DNA of 48,519 bases from Candidatus Omnitrophota bacterium (GCA_023247255.1 JAHFGV010000020.1:1-48519), one strand, 5' to 3'. Positions 39,431-48,329 are shown, counted from the first letter of the stretch. Translations and numbers: made by a program. The notes: generated by a model not told the origin, from the letters alone.

Positions 39431-39634
39431 AGGGCAAACCTCAGCCACAAAACGTGGCTGATCCTTGACGCACACTCCCGTGCGTGTCGAGGACAGAGAA
39501 ATCTGGGGACGCAAAGCCTCTGGCCCTGCGGGTTAATTCGAAGTGCGAAGTGAAAAGTTTGAAGTTATCCGCGGTTGTCTTCGAACTTTGAACTTCGATC
39601 TTCAAACTCCCAAGGGGTGGCAGGGCTACCGAAA
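39431..39634 (+). ncRNA. Cyclic di-GMP-I (GEMM-I) riboswitch aptamer with expanded P2 and P3
   Basis: AGGGCAAACC...CAGA-GAAA-TCTGGGGACGCAAAGCCTC...CCCTGC/GCAGGG...GGCTACCGA core, including the GAAA tetraloop on P2. Confidence 0.85.
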
Positions 39635-39665
39635 GATGTCATGTCGATGTATCGGGTAAGCGATA

Positions 39666-39708
39666 GGCGGTGTCACCGTGCGAAACGGTGGTGCCGCTTT
39701 TGCTTTTT
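39666..39708 (+). terminator. Terminator hairpin of the riboswitch expression platform
   Basis: GCGGTGTCACCGT-gcgaa-ACGGTGGTGCCGC followed by TTTTGCTTTTT. Confidence 0.8.
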
Positions 39709-39899
39709 AAGTCGTTTTTCTTCCCATAAATTCCGCTTCGCGGAATTTATCACCAGACGAAGTCAAGTGATGGGAAAGGAAGAACCAGAAAACCGCGCTC
39801 ATAGACGTGGAGGAATGGCCCAGGGTTCTTCAAGCGAAGCTCGTCAGTGTTTTTCAAGTGCCGCGGGCATGCCCGTGGGTATTTACTGAGGTATTTTCT

Positions 39900-40292
39900 A
39901 TGTCTGAGTCTGCGTTCTTGGTAGTCGGGGTAGGATTGAGCCTAGCGTGTCTGCTTGTCCTCACAGTATCTTTCATTTGGGCGATGAGAGATTTCCGGCA
40001 ATTCTTCCGGCATGCCAAGACGATTCTACCGGAGTTTGAAGAGACCTTGCGGCAAACACACCAGACGTTGAACCACGCCCACCAGTTGTTGATTCGCAGT
40101 GGCACAGTCGTCTGCCATCTGGAAAATACCAGCCGTCACATTCAAGATGCGGTTTCCGATTTTCTGCAGCCACTGGCAGTATGGACGACTCGAGCGAAAA
40201 CGTGGTTTGAAGGCCATGGGAAAAACGGTACGAGGGGGGAACCTCGTCGACGTGGTCGAGGGGTGTCGAAGAATAGAAGGAGGGTACGATGA
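39900..40292 (+). CDS. DUF948-like membrane protein
   Basis: VVGVGLSLACLLVLTVSFIWAMRDFRQFFRHAKTILPEFEETLRQTHQTLNHAHQLL; ATG at 39900. Confidence 0.65.
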   Translation: MSESAFLVVGVGLSLACLLVLTVSFIWAMRDFRQFFRHAKTILPEFEETLRQTHQTLNHAHQLLIRSGTVVCHLENTSRHIQDAVSDFLQPLAVWTTRAKTWFEGHGKNGTRGEPRRRGRGVSKNRRRVR

Positions 40293-40630
40293 AGAAGGCA
40301 GGTCGATTGGGGAATCGGCTAGGGGTTGCAAGTGCTTTTGCTTTGGGAGCGACAGCGGGAAGCTTGGCCACACTGGTTTGCGCGCCGCAGTCTGGGCAGG
40401 TCGTCCGCAGGCGGTTGTTGCAGAAGGCCCGTGGTTTCCAGAAAACGGCAGAACGGCAGTTGGGAAAAACCAAGCGGTTGATTGTGAATCAGGCGGACCA
40501 ATTCCGTGACACGGCTATCGACACGATCGATCAGGCGCGGGATTGGGTTACGCAGCGGGTGGCGAATGGGAAACATAAAGTGTCGGGACACCGACGCATT
40601 GTTCGCCGCCGTGCCATTCGCACCGCGTAA
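40289..40630 (+). CDS. YtxH-domain (gas-vesicle/general stress-like) protein
   Basis: FALGATAGSLATLVCAPQSGQVVRRRLLQKARGF, typical YtxH GAxxGxxxGLLxAPxSGxxxR pattern. Confidence 0.8.
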   Translation: MKKAGRLGNRLGVASAFALGATAGSLATLVCAPQSGQVVRRRLLQKARGFQKTAERQLGKTKRLIVNQADQFRDTAIDTIDQARDWVTQRVANGKHKVSGHRRIVRRRAIRTA

Positions 40631-40680
40631 CGGATCGTCCAACGTGTGAGTTTTGTTCAGACAGTCGGGCTTTCATTCCT

Positions 40681-40719
40681 ACGGCCCTTGACAGATCTGC
40701 GTCAAGGGCCGTGGTTTTT
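40681..40719 (+). terminator. Intrinsic terminator
   Basis: ACGGCCCTTGAC-agatctgc-GTCAAGGGCCGT followed by GGTTTTTC. Confidence 0.85.
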
Positions 40720-40878
40720 CAATTCTCCACCGGACACATCCCTCGACGATCTTCTGCGGGGCTGTTATACTACGCTATCGAGCCGATCCGTTTTGTCCGA
40801 TTGGCGGCGTGGTTGCAGGTTTGGCTCCACGTTAGAACGATAAGGTCTTGTGTCGTCTGTACCGTAGTGGAGGGCTGA

Positions 40879-41043
40879 ATGCGCAACGATGACGCTCGTC
40901 AAATTGGTGAAGAGCTCAAAGGGATCCTTGAGCGTCTTAAGGTACTGGCAAAAGAAGAACGCAACCAACGGGGCTCTGACGTAGAGGCTCTTGAGATTGC
41001 TGTCGTCAACGTGGATTCAGCGATTGAGATATTGACAGAGTAG
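40879..41043 (+). CDS. Small hypothetical protein (54 aa)
   Basis: ATG GTGGAGGGCTGA-upstream; MRNDDARQIGEELKGILERLKVLAKEERNQRGSDVEALEIAVVNVDSAIEILTE, amphipathic helical; not in the supplied ORF track. Confidence 0.45.
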   Translation: MRNDDARQIGEELKGILERLKVLAKEERNQRGSDVEALEIAVVNVDSAIEILTE

Positions 41044-41066
41044 GACAGAGGCGAAGAGCAACGGCC

Positions 41067-41684
41067 TTGATGCTTATGAGACAGCCTGCGCTGGTCTGCT
41101 TGGACATGGAAGGGGTGCTGACTCCAGAGATTTGGGTAACTGTCGCAGCCAAGACGGGTATCGAGGCGTTGCGTCGCACCACGCGCGATGAGCCTGACTA
41201 CGACAAGCTCATGCGCAACCGACTGGCTATCCTGAAAGAACACGGACTGCGATTGTCGGACATCCAGGCGGTGATCGCGACCCTTGATCCGTTGGAAGGG
41301 TCGGTGGAGTTTCTCACGACGCTCCGGGCGAAGGTCCCGGTCATCGTGCTTTCGGATACTTTTTATCCTTTTGCGGGTCCGTTGATGGAGAAACTGGGTT
41401 TCCCAGTTCTTTTCTGCAACACCCTGAAAGTATCTGCGCAAGGGATCATTCAAAGCTACCACCTACGTTTGGCCGATCAGAAACGCGCTTCCGTCATAGC
41501 GCTCAAGCAGCTTGGATTTCGCATACTGGCTGCAGGGGATTCGTATAACGATACGACTATGCTTAAGGAAGCGGATATCGGAATTTTGTTCCGGCCACCG
41601 CAGACGGTTGCTAAGGCCTTTCCCCAGTTTCCCGTCACCACCACGTATGCAGAGCTGGCGCAGCAACTAGCCAGGCATCTCTAA
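41067..41684 (+). CDS. thrH: Phosphoserine phosphatase/homoserine phosphotransferase (ThrH-like HAD)
   Basis: VCLDMEGVLTPEIWVTVAAKTGIEALRRTTRDEPDYDKLM...VIVLSDTFYPFAGPLMEKLGFPVLFCN...AAGDSYNDTTML. Confidence 0.93.
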   Translation: MMLMRQPALVCLDMEGVLTPEIWVTVAAKTGIEALRRTTRDEPDYDKLMRNRLAILKEHGLRLSDIQAVIATLDPLEGSVEFLTTLRAKVPVIVLSDTFYPFAGPLMEKLGFPVLFCNTLKVSAQGIIQSYHLRLADQKRASVIALKQLGFRILAAGDSYNDTTMLKEADIGILFRPPQTVAKAFPQFPVTTTYAELAQQLARHL

Positions 41685-41762
41685 CAGGCTGCTAAAAAGC
41701 CGATCTTCGCTGAAAGCATCATGAGCTTTAAGCAAAGGGGCGTTTTTCCGCAACCGGCTAAG
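41682..41762. repeat. Short dispersed inverted-repeat element (AACAGGCTGCTAAAAAGCC...GGCGTTTTTCCGCAACCGGCTAAG)
   Basis: Inverted arms related to those at 8186, 23023 and 42559. Confidence 0.65.
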
Positions 41763-41785
41763 TCATCCAAGGCATACCCAAACCG

Positions 41786-42562
41786 ATGTGGACCATCGCG
41801 ACTTTTAATGTAAACTCCATCCGCAAGCGTATCAGCCTGGTGTCGGAATGGCTGGCGATTCACCAGCCGGATGTGTTGTGCCTTCAGGAAACGAAGGTGC
41901 AGGATAGCGAGTTTCCAACGCAGGCGTTGGCCCCCAGTGGCTATCAGTGGGTGTTTCGAGGTATGAAGGCTTACAACGGCGTTGCCATTCTGAGCCGAGA
42001 GTTGCCCGGTGACGTATCCTTTGGACTTCAGGATGGCAAAGAGCCGGATGAGTTTCGTCTGATTCAAGCTACGGTAAATGGATTGACCATCGTCAACACT
42101 TATGTCCCTCAGGGTTCTGCCATCAACTCGCCCAAATACGCCTATAAGTTGGATTGGTTCAAACGTCTGCGTGTTTACTTCCAGAATCTTGGGGTACCCG
42201 ACAAACCGGTCGTCTGGTTGGGCGATATGAATGTCGCCCCGACACCGATCGACGTTCATCATCCGGAGAGTCACGAGGATCACGTTTGCTATCATGTCGA
42301 TGCCCGCACCGCGTATCATACCGTGATGGAGCTTGGATTTGAAGATGTGTATCGCCGCTTGCATCCTGCCACACGGCAGTACACGTTTTGGGATTTCCGT
42401 ATGCCACGGGCATTGGAACGCAATCTGGGTTGGAGGATCGACCATATCCTGGCGACTCCTTCAGTAGCCTCATACTGTGAACAGGCTGGGGTCGATCTGA
42501 ACGCCAGAAAGCATCCGGAGCCTTCCGATCATACCATCGTGTGGGCACGCTTCAGGGATTAG
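41786..42562 (+). CDS. xthA: Exodeoxyribonuclease III
   Basis: WTIATFNVNSIRKRISLVSEWLAIHQPDVLCLQETKVQDSEFP...GDMNVAPTPIDVH...WRIDHILAT..PSDHTIVWARF. Confidence 0.95.
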   Translation: MWTIATFNVNSIRKRISLVSEWLAIHQPDVLCLQETKVQDSEFPTQALAPSGYQWVFRGMKAYNGVAILSRELPGDVSFGLQDGKEPDEFRLIQATVNGLTIVNTYVPQGSAINSPKYAYKLDWFKRLRVYFQNLGVPDKPVVWLGDMNVAPTPIDVHHPESHEDHVCYHVDARTAYHTVMELGFEDVYRRLHPATRQYTFWDFRMPRALERNLGWRIDHILATPSVASYCEQAGVDLNARKHPEPSDHTIVWARFRD

Positions 42563-42595
42563 CAGGCTTCGGGGTTTTTTCCGCAGCCGGCTAGC
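42559..42595. repeat. Minimal copy of the AGCAGGCT-TTTTTCCGCAGCC hairpin family (possible terminator)
   Basis: TTAGCAGGCTTCGGGGTTTTTTCCGCAGCCGGCTAGC. Confidence 0.6.
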
Positions 42596-42610
42596 AAATG
42601 GAGGGATGAA

Positions 42611-43165
42611 ATGGTTATTGGATGGATTCTCATTGGAGCAATCGTTCTGGGGGTTCTCTGGGGGGTGGCTGCCTACAATGGATTGGTACGCAGCCGTCAG
42701 GAGCTCAAGAGTGCCTGGTCGCAGATTGATGTTCAGCTCAAACGGCGACATGATTTAATCCCCAACCTCGTCGAGGCAGTGAGGGGTTACCTGACGCATG
42801 AACGCGAGACGTTAGAAAAAGTGACTCAAGCGCGGAATCAAGCGGTCCGTGCGGATAACTTGAAGGATAAAGCCCAAGCCGAGAACTTCTTAACCCAAAC
42901 GCTTCGGTCTCTTTTTGCGGTGGCTGAGCGCTATCCCGATCTGAAGGCTAACCAGAACATCCTGGTCCTTCAGGAAGAGCTGACTTCGACGGAGAACCGC
43001 ATTTCCTTCGCCCGACAGTTCTACAACGACCAGACCATGCGGTTCAATACCGCTATCGAGACGGTACCGACCAACCTCATTGCGAACCTGACAGGGTTTA
43101 ATAAGGTAGAGTTCTTTGAGATCGAGGACCCCGCACAGCGTGAGGTTCCCAGCGTCAAATTCTGA
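42611..43165 (+). CDS. lemA: LemA family protein
   Basis: YNGLVRSRQELKSAWSQIDVQLKRRHDLIPNLVEAVRGYLTHERETLEKVTQAR...SFARQFYNDQTMRFNTAIE. Confidence 0.95.
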   Translation: MVIGWILIGAIVLGVLWGVAAYNGLVRSRQELKSAWSQIDVQLKRRHDLIPNLVEAVRGYLTHERETLEKVTQARNQAVRADNLKDKAQAENFLTQTLRSLFAVAERYPDLKANQNILVLQEELTSTENRISFARQFYNDQTMRFNTAIETVPTNLIANLTGFNKVEFFEIEDPAQREVPSVKF

Positions 43166-43287
43166 TCGGATCTGTCTCAGCATACTTCTCGCCCCGCAAG
43201 AGGCCACAGGCTTGCCCGTCCGATACCGCTCGGGTACAGGGAGTAGGGTTCTACTTACTTGCGAATCGTGGACCCCGGGCAGAGACG

Positions 43288-44955
43288 ATGTCATTTACCT
43301 TTGTTGAAATCGAAAAGAGCAAAACCCATACCATTACTGGGTTGTTCTGGACTTTGGTGGTTCTGTATCTGATTTCGACCTATGCATTGGTGTGGAGTTT
43401 TCGCCTATTCCTAGGGGCTTCTCTTCAAGGGTCCTTCCTTCAAATACTGACCATTGTGGCCATCGCCCTTCTGGCTGCGACGATCCATTGGTTTTTTTCC
43501 ACCTACCAGCTAGTGTCCCGGATGTTGGTAGCTGTGCGCGCGCGTTCTTTGGATCCCGGGGATACTTATCACGCACGTCTCAAGAACGTTATTGAAGAAG
43601 TGTCGGTGGCCGTTGGAGGCTCTATCGTCCTTGAGCCTTATGTCATTTCGACGCCAGCGATGAATGCTTGTGCAGTATCGGACTTCAGCGGACGCTCGGC
43701 GATTGCAGTGACTGAAGGGGTATTGGCCCGTATGAATCGGGCCCAGTTGGAATCGGTTGTGGCCCACGAAGCCACTCATATCGCAAGCGGGGACAGCCTC
43801 ACCAAAAGCGTTTTCTGTGGCTTGTTTGCCCTTCATGAAGAAGCGCTGAAGCGTTTTTCAGGGCTGTTTAGCAGCCGCAGTGGATTGGATCTTCTGCTGG
43901 GACGCACCGGTGTATGGATCGCTTTTAGCCTGATGATCCTGTGGATAGTCCATGCGGCCAGACGGTTGTGCGAGCCGCTGATTTCCCGGCAGCAGGAGTA
44001 TCGCGCCGATGCTCTAGCGGTTCGTCTGACTCGAGATCCCTTGAGTCTGGCCGAGGCCCTCCGGTTGATAGCCGGTCATTGGCGTGGCGTCGGTACCTAC
44101 GGGGAATCCCTGTCCGCCATTTTCATTCTCGATCCAGGAATCGAACGCTTGAGTGAGAAGGAAGGTTGGCAGGCGGATCTTTTTTCCACGCATCCTCCGA
44201 CGGAACACCGCATCGAGATTTTGCTCGGCATGGCCCATGTCGGGCAAGATGAGTTTGATAGTAGGCGGATGCAGCCTCCCCAGTACCATCAGGACCCGGT
44301 CCCTTCGCGAGTTCCTCAACCGTCTGGTTCCGATACGCGATGGTTTGTCTGGTTGGATGGCGACTGGCAGGGGCCTTGGCCGTTGGAACGTCTGTCTGAA
44401 CTGGGTACGTTGAAGCCCGACACTTGGATACGACAGCAAGCTCAGGCGAAGGCTTCACCGGCGTATCAAGATCCATTCATCCTCCAGATGTTGCAGACCC
44501 GCTACGGTTATTCGGGGCCAGTGGCTGGGATCACGCCACGCATCTGTCCCCGCTGCCGAGTGGCTTTGACATCTGTGCTCTATGAAGGAGTTACGCTCGA
44601 TGAGTGTCCTGCCTGCCGAGGCTGTCTCGTCAACAGGGATCAGGTCAGCCGCGTGCTGATTCGCGAAGAATACTCCTTTTCCGATTCTATCACACGGCTG
44701 GCTCAAACGATCGAGGCCATTGCCAATCCGCAGCGGGTCGCCAAACGCTACGGGGATTTTCCGTTCAGCGCGATGAAAGATCAGCAGTGCCCTGTTTGTG
44801 GAGCATCGATGGTGCGTAAGTTTTACACCCTTGCGTACTTGGTGGAAGTGGAGCAATGCTGGATGTGCGGGCTTACGTGGTTTGATCGCGACGAGTTGGA
44901 ATTGCTACAGTGTCTGTACGAACGTCAGGTTCCAGAGGATCGCCGCGCCGTGTAG
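43288..44955 (+). CDS. M48 metalloprotease with GYF_2-like and two zf-TFIIB-like modules
   Basis: VVAHEATHIASGD (HExxH); RQQEYRADALAVRLTRDP; WFVWLDGDWQGPWPLERLSELG; CPRCRVALTSVLYEGVTLDECPACRGCLVNRDQV and CPVCGASMV...VEQCWMCGLTWFDRDEL. Confidence 0.9.
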   Translation: MSFTFVEIEKSKTHTITGLFWTLVVLYLISTYALVWSFRLFLGASLQGSFLQILTIVAIALLAATIHWFFSTYQLVSRMLVAVRARSLDPGDTYHARLKNVIEEVSVAVGGSIVLEPYVISTPAMNACAVSDFSGRSAIAVTEGVLARMNRAQLESVVAHEATHIASGDSLTKSVFCGLFALHEEALKRFSGLFSSRSGLDLLLGRTGVWIAFSLMILWIVHAARRLCEPLISRQQEYRADALAVRLTRDPLSLAEALRLIAGHWRGVGTYGESLSAIFILDPGIERLSEKEGWQADLFSTHPPTEHRIEILLGMAHVGQDEFDSRRMQPPQYHQDPVPSRVPQPSGSDTRWFVWLDGDWQGPWPLERLSELGTLKPDTWIRQQAQAKASPAYQDPFILQMLQTRYGYSGPVAGITPRICPRCRVALTSVLYEGVTLDECPACRGCLVNRDQVSRVLIREEYSFSDSITRLAQTIEAIANPQRVAKRYGDFPFSAMKDQQCPVCGASMVRKFYTLAYLVEVEQCWMCGLTWFDRDELELLQCLYERQVPEDRRAV

Positions 44956-44963
44956 GTAAGCCA

Positions 44964-45386
44964 ATGGATTTGAGTATGGGACCTTCCCCTAAGAAGGCAT
45001 TGATATTGCAGGCGCTGATGCGGCGTTTAAAGGTCCAAGAAAGCGACCTGGAAGAATCTTTCATGCGCTCCAGCGGCCCTGGCGGGCAGAATGTTAACAA
45101 AGTAGCCACCTGTGTGCTGATCCGGCACCGGCCGAGTGGTATCGAGGTTCGGTGTCAACAGCAACGTTCTCAATGGCTCAACCGCTATCTGGCACGCTGG
45201 CTGTTGCTGAAACGTTTGGAACACCACCGTCTCCAGCAGCAGAAGTTGCAGGCTCAACGCTTGGCGAAGATCAGGCGCCAGAACTGTCCGCGTCCGCAGC
45301 GAGTCAAGGAGCGGATGCGAATCGAGAAACGGCGTCGATCCGATAAAAAACATCTGCGGCGCTTGCCGCGATCGATGGAGGATTGA
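44964..45386 (+). CDS. RF-1-domain, peptide chain release factor-like protein
   Basis: SGPGGQNVNKVATCVLIRHRPSGIEVRCQQQRSQWLNRYLARWLL; GGQ motif; basic C-terminus. Confidence 0.88.
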   Translation: MDLSMGPSPKKALILQALMRRLKVQESDLEESFMRSSGPGGQNVNKVATCVLIRHRPSGIEVRCQQQRSQWLNRYLARWLLLKRLEHHRLQQQKLQAQRLAKIRRQNCPRPQRVKERMRIEKRRRSDKKHLRRLPRSMED

Positions 45387-45597
45387 GTTCATCTCCCTTT
45401 CCATCGCAGGAAGCCCCGCTCTTGGGCGGCCCTGCTTCGCTTTCGCTTCGCAGCGCGCAGTGTGAAGAAGGGGTTTCATCCCACGGGCGTCCAGGAAGGT
45501 GTCACGGGACAAGAAGGTGTCGCGGGCTTGCCCGTGGGGCTCCACTGAGGTTACAATACTACTGCATTGCGTTGAAGATATAAAACAGGAGGAGAGG

Positions 45598-46155
45598 ATG
45601 TTAAAGAAGAGAGGATGGGAGGTGGCCCTGATGGGTGCTCTGATCGGTACGGCAACGGCTACTTGCGCGGCGAGTGAGAGGCAGAATAGACCACGGGCGA
45701 TGATTGAAACCGCCAAGGGGAAAATAGTGATTGAGCTCTACGCGGACCGGGTTCCAAAGACCGTCGCGAATTTCGTCAAATTGGCCAAGCAGGGATTCTA
45801 CAACGGCGTGATCTTTCACCGTGTCATCCCCGGATTTATGATTCAAACGGGCGATCCGACCGGAACCGGCCGTGGTGGACCCGGATATACCTTCCAGGAT
45901 GAGATTGTGCCGGATCTGCGACATGACGCAGCTGGAGTGGTGTCTATGGCGAATGCGGGTCCCAATACCAACGGAAGCCAGTTTTTTATCACTCTGGCCG
46001 CCACGCCTTGGTTGGACGGCAAACACTCGGTTTTTGGAAAGGTGATCGAGGGGCAGGCAGTGGTTGAACAGATCGCGGCTGTCCCCCGGAATTCCAATGA
46101 TCGCCCATTGGACAACGTTGCCATGAGCCGGCTGACCATTGAAGGGGACGAGTGA
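45598..46155 (+). CDS. Peptidyl-prolyl cis-trans isomerase (cyclophilin), exported
   Basis: [62 protein letters not shown]...[14 protein letters not shown]. Confidence 0.95.
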   Translation: MLKKRGWEVALMGALIGTATATCAASERQNRPRAMIETAKGKIVIELYADRVPKTVANFVKLAKQGFYNGVIFHRVIPGFMIQTGDPTGTGRGGPGYTFQDEIVPDLRHDAAGVVSMANAGPNTNGSQFFITLAATPWLDGKHSVFGKVIEGQAVVEQIAAVPRNSNDRPLDNVAMSRLTIEGDE

Positions 46156-46296
46156 CGCTATCGGTCTATTGTTCCAAAAGCCGAGTTCGCTTTGACAGAA
46201 GAATTTTCAATTGTGGATTATACCGTCTTTCAATCCGCAGTTCGCAATCCCCAAGCCGCAATGCAACTGGGTTTCTGAAATGGTTTCAGCATCCTG

Positions 46297-47181
46297 ATGG
46301 CTAAGCCGAGGGTCCTTGTGGTCTACAAAAAAGATGCCTATCGGCGTTACCTGTTGGAGAAACGCGATCGGCACCTGCTGAGGCTGTTGCATAAGAAACA
46401 TCCGGACGTCCGGGAGATGCAGCGGGCACATGCGATCCATACACGGGCCATTGAGGCGGTGGTTGAAGCTTTGCGACGATTGAAGGTGGATTTCGATTTG
46501 ATGTCTCGGTCCCATTTGAAAGTGACGAGACGTTATGATCTAGTCGTTTCAGTGGGAGGGGATGGGACATTTCTCCATGCGGCACGCAGTGGTCCAAGCA
46601 GCCCGATTCTGGGAGTGAACTCGGACCCTGAACGAAGCGAAGCCGTTTTCTGCGCAGCGAATGTTTCCAATTTTTTCGCCCTCTGTCAATCTGGGCTCAA
46701 GGGTAGACTGCCGATATTTTCCCTTTGTTGGCTGCGGATCCGACTCAACAGCCGGTGGCTGCCGCAACGGGGATTGAATGATGTCCTGATCGCCCATGAC
46801 GATCCGGCGACGTTAAGCCGCTACCGCTTACGGATTGGCAAGCGGCAGGAAGTTCAGAAAAGTTCTGGTTTGTGGATTGCAACCGCTGCAGGATCCAGCA
46901 GTGCCGTATTGGCTGCTGGGGGAGTTCGTTTGCCGTGGAAGGCCCATCGTTTCCAGTACCGTCCGCGAGAATTGTATCGTGGCCGGTTGTCCCAGGCTCA
47001 TTTGCAGGGAGGTGTCTTGCCCTTAGGTAGTCGTCTGCGGATCACGTGGTTGATGCAACGGGGAAGCGCCTTTGTGGATGGGGCGCATGTCAGGATCCCG
47101 CTGCATTTTGCCGACCTAATTGAGGTTACGTTCTCCCGACAGAATCCGTTATCCGTCTTAGGATTAATCCCCTCCAGTTAG
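46297..47181 (+). CDS. NAD kinase-like protein
   Basis: YDLVVSVGGDGTFLHAARSGPSSPILGVNSDP; SGLWIATAAGSSS. Confidence 0.85.
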   Translation: MAKPRVLVVYKKDAYRRYLLEKRDRHLLRLLHKKHPDVREMQRAHAIHTRAIEAVVEALRRLKVDFDLMSRSHLKVTRRYDLVVSVGGDGTFLHAARSGPSSPILGVNSDPERSEAVFCAANVSNFFALCQSGLKGRLPIFSLCWLRIRLNSRWLPQRGLNDVLIAHDDPATLSRYRLRIGKRQEVQKSSGLWIATAAGSSSAVLAAGGVRLPWKAHRFQYRPRELYRGRLSQAHLQGGVLPLGSRLRITWLMQRGSAFVDGAHVRIPLHFADLIEVTFSRQNPLSVLGLIPSS

Positions 47182-47233
47182 ATGGGAGCCCAATCGCCCT
47201 CGCGTCCTCGTGGGTTTGGTTTTATCCCCTGAG

Positions 47234-48312
47234 TTCAAGTTTCTAGCGCAACACCTGGTATCCTGTCCACTCAGGAGAAAGGAGTTGCGCACGATGCGAT
47301 GCTACACACGATTGAGCTGTACCGAGCGGGAGGAGATCAGTCGGCAGTTGGCCGTCGGGGCCAGTGGTCACGCCATTGCCCGGCAGCTGGGCCGAGCGCC
47401 GAGCACCATCGCACGGGGTTGCACCGTACCGGGCGCCTGCGATTGTGCTATCGGCGGAACCAGTATCGGGCGCTGCCAGCCCATCGCTGGGCGGTGCGTA
47501 TAGGACGTCGACGTGGACGACCGCGGAAGCTCATCGTCCATGCCCGGCTGCGCGCCTACGTGCAGGCGGGGCTGGCCCAGCGCTGATCGGCGGAGCAGAT
47601 TGCCACCTGACTGAAGCGGAGTATCCTGATGATCCGACGATGCGCATCTCGCACGAAGCCATCTACACGTACTTGTACGTGCTGCCCCGAGGGGAGCTCC
47701 GGCGGGAGCTGCTCGCGACCCTGCGCCATCGGCACAAGTGGCGTCGAGCGCGTCGAGCCAGCCGGGCCCACGACCGGCGGGGGCAGCTGCCCGACATGAT
47801 CAGCATCGAAGAGCGACCCGCCGAAGTCGCGGATCGGACGATTCCCGGCCACTGGGAATGCGACCTGCTCATGGGCCGAGGGTCGACTTCGGCCCTGGGT
47901 ACATTGGTGGAGCGCACGACCCGGACCACGCTCTTGGTGCCCCTGCGCGCGAAGGACGCGACCAGCGTTCGGCGCGCGTTCGCCCGCGAGATGCGCACCC
48001 TGCCGCAGCAGATGCGCCGCTCGCTCACCTACGACCGAGGGAAGGAGATGGCCGAGCACCGGCTCTTCACCGAAACGACCGGAATCAAGGTCTACTTCGC
48101 GCATCCGCAGAATCCTTGGGAGCGCGGCACCAACGAGAACACCAATGGGCTGCTCCGACAGTTCTTCCCGAAGCGCACGGACTTCACACGGCTCTCGCGT
48201 CGTCAGATTAAGCATGTCCAAGACCTCATGAATGGCCGCCCGCGCAAGGTGCTGAACTGGCGCACCCCCAGCGAGGCGTTTTATCACTTGCCTGTTGCGT
48301 TAGGAACTTGAA
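47234..48312 (+). mobile_element. IS30-family insertion sequence, decayed
   Basis: Terminal repeats TTCAAGTTTCTAGCGCAAC (47234-47252) and TTCAAGTTCCTAACGCAAC reverse complement (48294-48312), 17/19 match; IS30 transposase between. Confidence 0.88.
47294..48311 (+). pseudogene. IS30-family transposase pseudogene
   Basis: MRCYTRLSCTEREEISRQLAVGASGHAIARQLGRAPSTIAR, then frameshift; QR-TGA-SAEQIAT-TGA-LKR; frameshift; then YPDDPTMRISHEAIYTYLYV...IPGHWECDLLMGRG...NPWERGTNENTNGLLRQFFPKRTDF. Confidence 0.9.
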
Positions 48313-48329
48313 ACCGCCCCCTAAAACGC

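Noticed and set aside
40646-40843. 65-aa ORF after the YtxH gene
   Set aside because: It runs across a strong terminator hairpin (40681-40712) and has no recognisable features.
43166-43287. Possible riboswitch or leader between lemA and the M48 gene
   Set aside because: No consistent fold; only a short fragment of the CCACAGGCTTGCCCGT repeat was recognisable.
47560-47640. TGA read as Trp (alternative genetic code) in the IS30 transposase
   Set aside because: Many clear genes in the window end at TGA (e.g. 5372-7726, 2339-3484) and the transposase also has frameshifts, so pseudogenisation is simpler.
47556-48287. 243-aa minus-strand ORF opposite the IS30 transposase
   Set aside because: Shadow ORF; plus strand shows IS30 motifs.
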